Shown here one piece after another: positions 22,378 through 23,565 of a stretch of 23,565 bases of DNA. The notes under the pieces were generated by a model. The model searched no databases. It saw nothing but the letters and a program-made list of their open reading frames with translations, and had not been told where the DNA came from. The stretch spans positions 1 through 23,565 of the forward strand of contig JBLMZW010000194.1 in NCBI GenBank assembly GCA_050259035.1, in the 5' to 3' direction. Every line of letters starts with the position of its first letter. Positions within the stretch are counted from its first letter, which is position 1. The position numbers and the translations under genes are program-made. Origin of the DNA: JBLMZW01 sp050259035. GTDB lineage: Bacteria > Bacillota > Syntrophomonadia > Syntrophomonadales > DTU052.

Positions 22378-22614
22378 GTGGATGTAGGAGGAATGCTCGC
22401 AATCGGCGCTGGGATCTCGGTAGCTGTTGGCGCTCTGGGCGGTGGTATCGGACAAGGGCTCGTCGGCGGCAAGGCTTTGGAAAGTATCGCTCGGCAGCCG
22501 GAAACTGCTGACCAGGTAAGGACTCTTCTCTTCATCACTCTAGCATTCATTGAAACACTTACGATTTATGGCTTGCTTATAGCATTCATGCTTGTCGGTA
22601 AGATTAAGGTATGA
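22378..22614 (+). CDS. atpE: ATP synthase F0 subunit c, stand-alone gene
   Basis: A 78-residue hairpin of two membrane helices joined by the polar loop ARQPE (38-42), the signature of the c-subunit whose ring turns in the membrane part of F-type ATP synthase. The ion-binding carboxylate is Glu59 in helix 2. Gln26 (IGQG), Glu59, Thr60 and Tyr64 occupy the places of Gln32, Glu65, Ser66 and Tyr70 of the Ilyobacter sodium ring with identical spacing, so sodium specificity is likely (inference). GTG 22378 follows AAAGGAGG; an ATG five codons on is an alternative. None of the other atp genes adjoin: upstream is a metallopeptidase, downstream a DUF4013 protein. A 16-base-pair hairpin follows. Confidence 0.9.
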   Translation: MDVGGMLAIGAGISVAVGALGGGIGQGLVGGKALESIARQPETADQVRTLLFITLAFIETLTIYGLLIAFMLVGKIKV

Positions 22615-22652
22615 TATAGTCGCTGCAGCAATGAAGTAGTCTAAAACAACCG

Positions 22653-22699
22653 GAGGGCGAAAGATGTAAAATACATCTTTCGCCCTCATGTATTTTTAT
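22653..22699 (+). terminator. Terminator-like hairpin after atpE
   Basis: A perfect 16-base-pair stem (22653-22668 with 22672-22687, left arm GAGGGCGAAAGATGTA) with loop AAA, followed after four bases by TATTTTTATT. The T-run is slightly displaced, but the stem is among the strongest in the window. Confidence 0.8.
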
Positions 22700-22759
22700 T
22701 GAGTTATCCAGTAAATCCCGAAGTTGAATAAAAATGAGTTAGTATTTACGTCTTTCTCA

Positions 22760-22765
22760 TATAAT
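22760..22765 (+). promoter_or_regulatory. -10 box before the DUF4013 gene
   Basis: TATAAT, 49 bases before the ATG at 22814. No good -35 at the usual distance. With the terminator at 22653 it suggests the gene is transcribed separately from atpE. Confidence 0.35.
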
Positions 22766-22813
22766 GATTTCGAAAGATTTTTATCATGTATTACTTTTTG
22801 AGGGGGTAACTTA

Positions 22814-23455
22814 ATGCTGGATTATGGTCAGTCTCTGAAGTACCCTACAGAGGATGAGAACTGGATTAAGAAGGTAGTAATCGGGGGTCTTATTAACATT
22901 GTGCCCTTCGTAAATTTGATTTCGGTTGGCTACGCTTTGGAATCTATGCGGGCGGGGATCGATGGGCAACAGGTCTTACCCGAGTGGGATAACTGGGGCG
23001 AACGTTTTGTCAATGGCTTAATGGTAGCAGTAATAAGTCTTATTTACATGTTGGTTCCTATGGCAATTATTGTTGTGGGTACCCTTCTTGGAAGCGCAGG
23101 ATCAGCCATGACCGGTTCAGGAATGGCTGGGTTGGCCGCTTTCGGAACTACATCGCTTATTGGGACGCTGGTTGCACTGGTGATAGGGTTTTTCCTGCCC
23201 ATGGCAATAGCCAATTACGTTGCTCAAGGGAATTTCGGCGCGGCCTTTGAGTTTGGAGTTATCTGGAATAGAATCAAGTCAGTTATGAATGACTATATAA
23301 TAACCTTCGTTATATATATAGTTGCATTTTTTATCTTGGGATTGTTAAACGTAATACCGATATTGGGCTTTATTATAATGTTATTGGGTTCTTTCTATTT
23401 ATTAACCGTATTCAATAACATCTTTGGTCAACTCTACCGTTCATCTAATCAGTAA
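22814..23455 (+). CDS. DUF4013 family membrane protein
   Basis: A 213-residue membrane protein with about five hydrophobic segments. The N-terminal sequence LDYGQSLKYPTEDENWIKKVVIGG leads into INIVPFVNLISVGYALESMR, and LPEWDNWGERFVNGL near residue 57 is the hallmark of the DUF4013 family found in bacteria and archaea. Function is unknown for the family. ATG 22814 follows GAGGGGG by seven bases. It is the last gene before the window edge and ends at its own terminator. Whether it has any link to the c-subunit gene upstream cannot be said. Confidence 0.85.
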   Translation: MLDYGQSLKYPTEDENWIKKVVIGGLINIVPFVNLISVGYALESMRAGIDGQQVLPEWDNWGERFVNGLMVAVISLIYMLVPMAIIVVGTLLGSAGSAMTGSGMAGLAAFGTTSLIGTLVALVIGFFLPMAIANYVAQGNFGAAFEFGVIWNRIKSVMNDYIITFVIYIVAFFILGLLNVIPILGFIIMLLGSFYLLTVFNNIFGQLYRSSNQ

Positions 23456-23488
23456 TCTCTTAATGACATATAAAAACTGGGTTGTTAA

Positions 23489-23513
23489 AAACGGGCTAAA
23501 GCCCGGTTTTATT
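23489..23513 (+). terminator. Intrinsic terminator of the DUF4013 gene
   Basis: CGGGC and GCCCG pair around TAAA, extended by A/T pairs past a bulged G, and run into TTTTATT. It is located 34 bases after the stop codon. Confidence 0.85.
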
Positions 23514-23565
23514 ATGGACTTCTGCCCTGTCGGGGAATGATAATTCTTGTATCAATATATATAGT

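Overview
The window looks like chromosomal DNA of an anaerobic, endospore-forming Firmicute of the Clostridia type; a Peptococcaceae/Desulfotomaculum-like host is my inference, not proven. The signs are a YheC/YheD spore-coat-associated ATP-grasp gene, strong AGGAGG-type ribosome binding sites with many TTG and GTG starts, a TRAP carboxylate transporter, a crotonase, a c-subunit with a sodium-type ligand set, and Gram-positive lipoprotein signals.

Layout. 1-3460: YheC/YheD-like ATP-grasp protein (possibly cut by the window edge), a zinc-dependent medium-chain dehydrogenase and an EamA exporter, all on +. 3600-6010: a three-gene polar amino acid ABC importer (lipoprotein receptor, permease, ATPase) with a long hairpin between receptor and permease. 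6074-6490: no conventional gene, but a near-consensus promoter, several hairpins and three micro-ORFs with good ribosome binding sites. 6491-7630 (-): MOT1-like sulfate/molybdate permease with a dyad in its 5' region. 7850-8671: exported copper-amine-oxidase-N-like (stalk) protein. 8745-9391: one promoter, six tRNA genes (Gly, Arg, His, Gln, Gln, Lys) and a terminator.

9496-11625 (-): secreted neutral ceramidase, divergent across about 590 bases from an exported protein with an SGNH-hydrolase-like domain and two CARDB domains (12217-13785). proA follows on -, then two tandem DNRLRE-type genes without signal peptides. 16530-19432 (-) is a dctP-dctQ-dctM TRAP operon with an intrinsic terminator and an aptamer-like double hairpin just before the dctP ribosome binding site. 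A crotonase (19814-20605, -) has its own terminator and a structured 5' region.

21118-23455 (+): a small lipoprotein, an HExxH metallopeptidase, a stand-alone ATP synthase c-subunit gene (atpE) carrying the Gln/Glu/Thr/Tyr set at exactly the spacing of sodium-binding c-rings, and a DUF4013 membrane protein.

Together the genes describe uptake of amino acids, carboxylates and oxyanions, exported lipid or polymer hydrolysis, and housekeeping tRNA and proline functions. The least explained signals are the dctPQM leader, the 6.1-6.5 kb micro-ORF transcript, the orphan atpE and the signal-less DNRLRE pair. No CRISPR array, intact insertion sequence or rRNA gene was seen.
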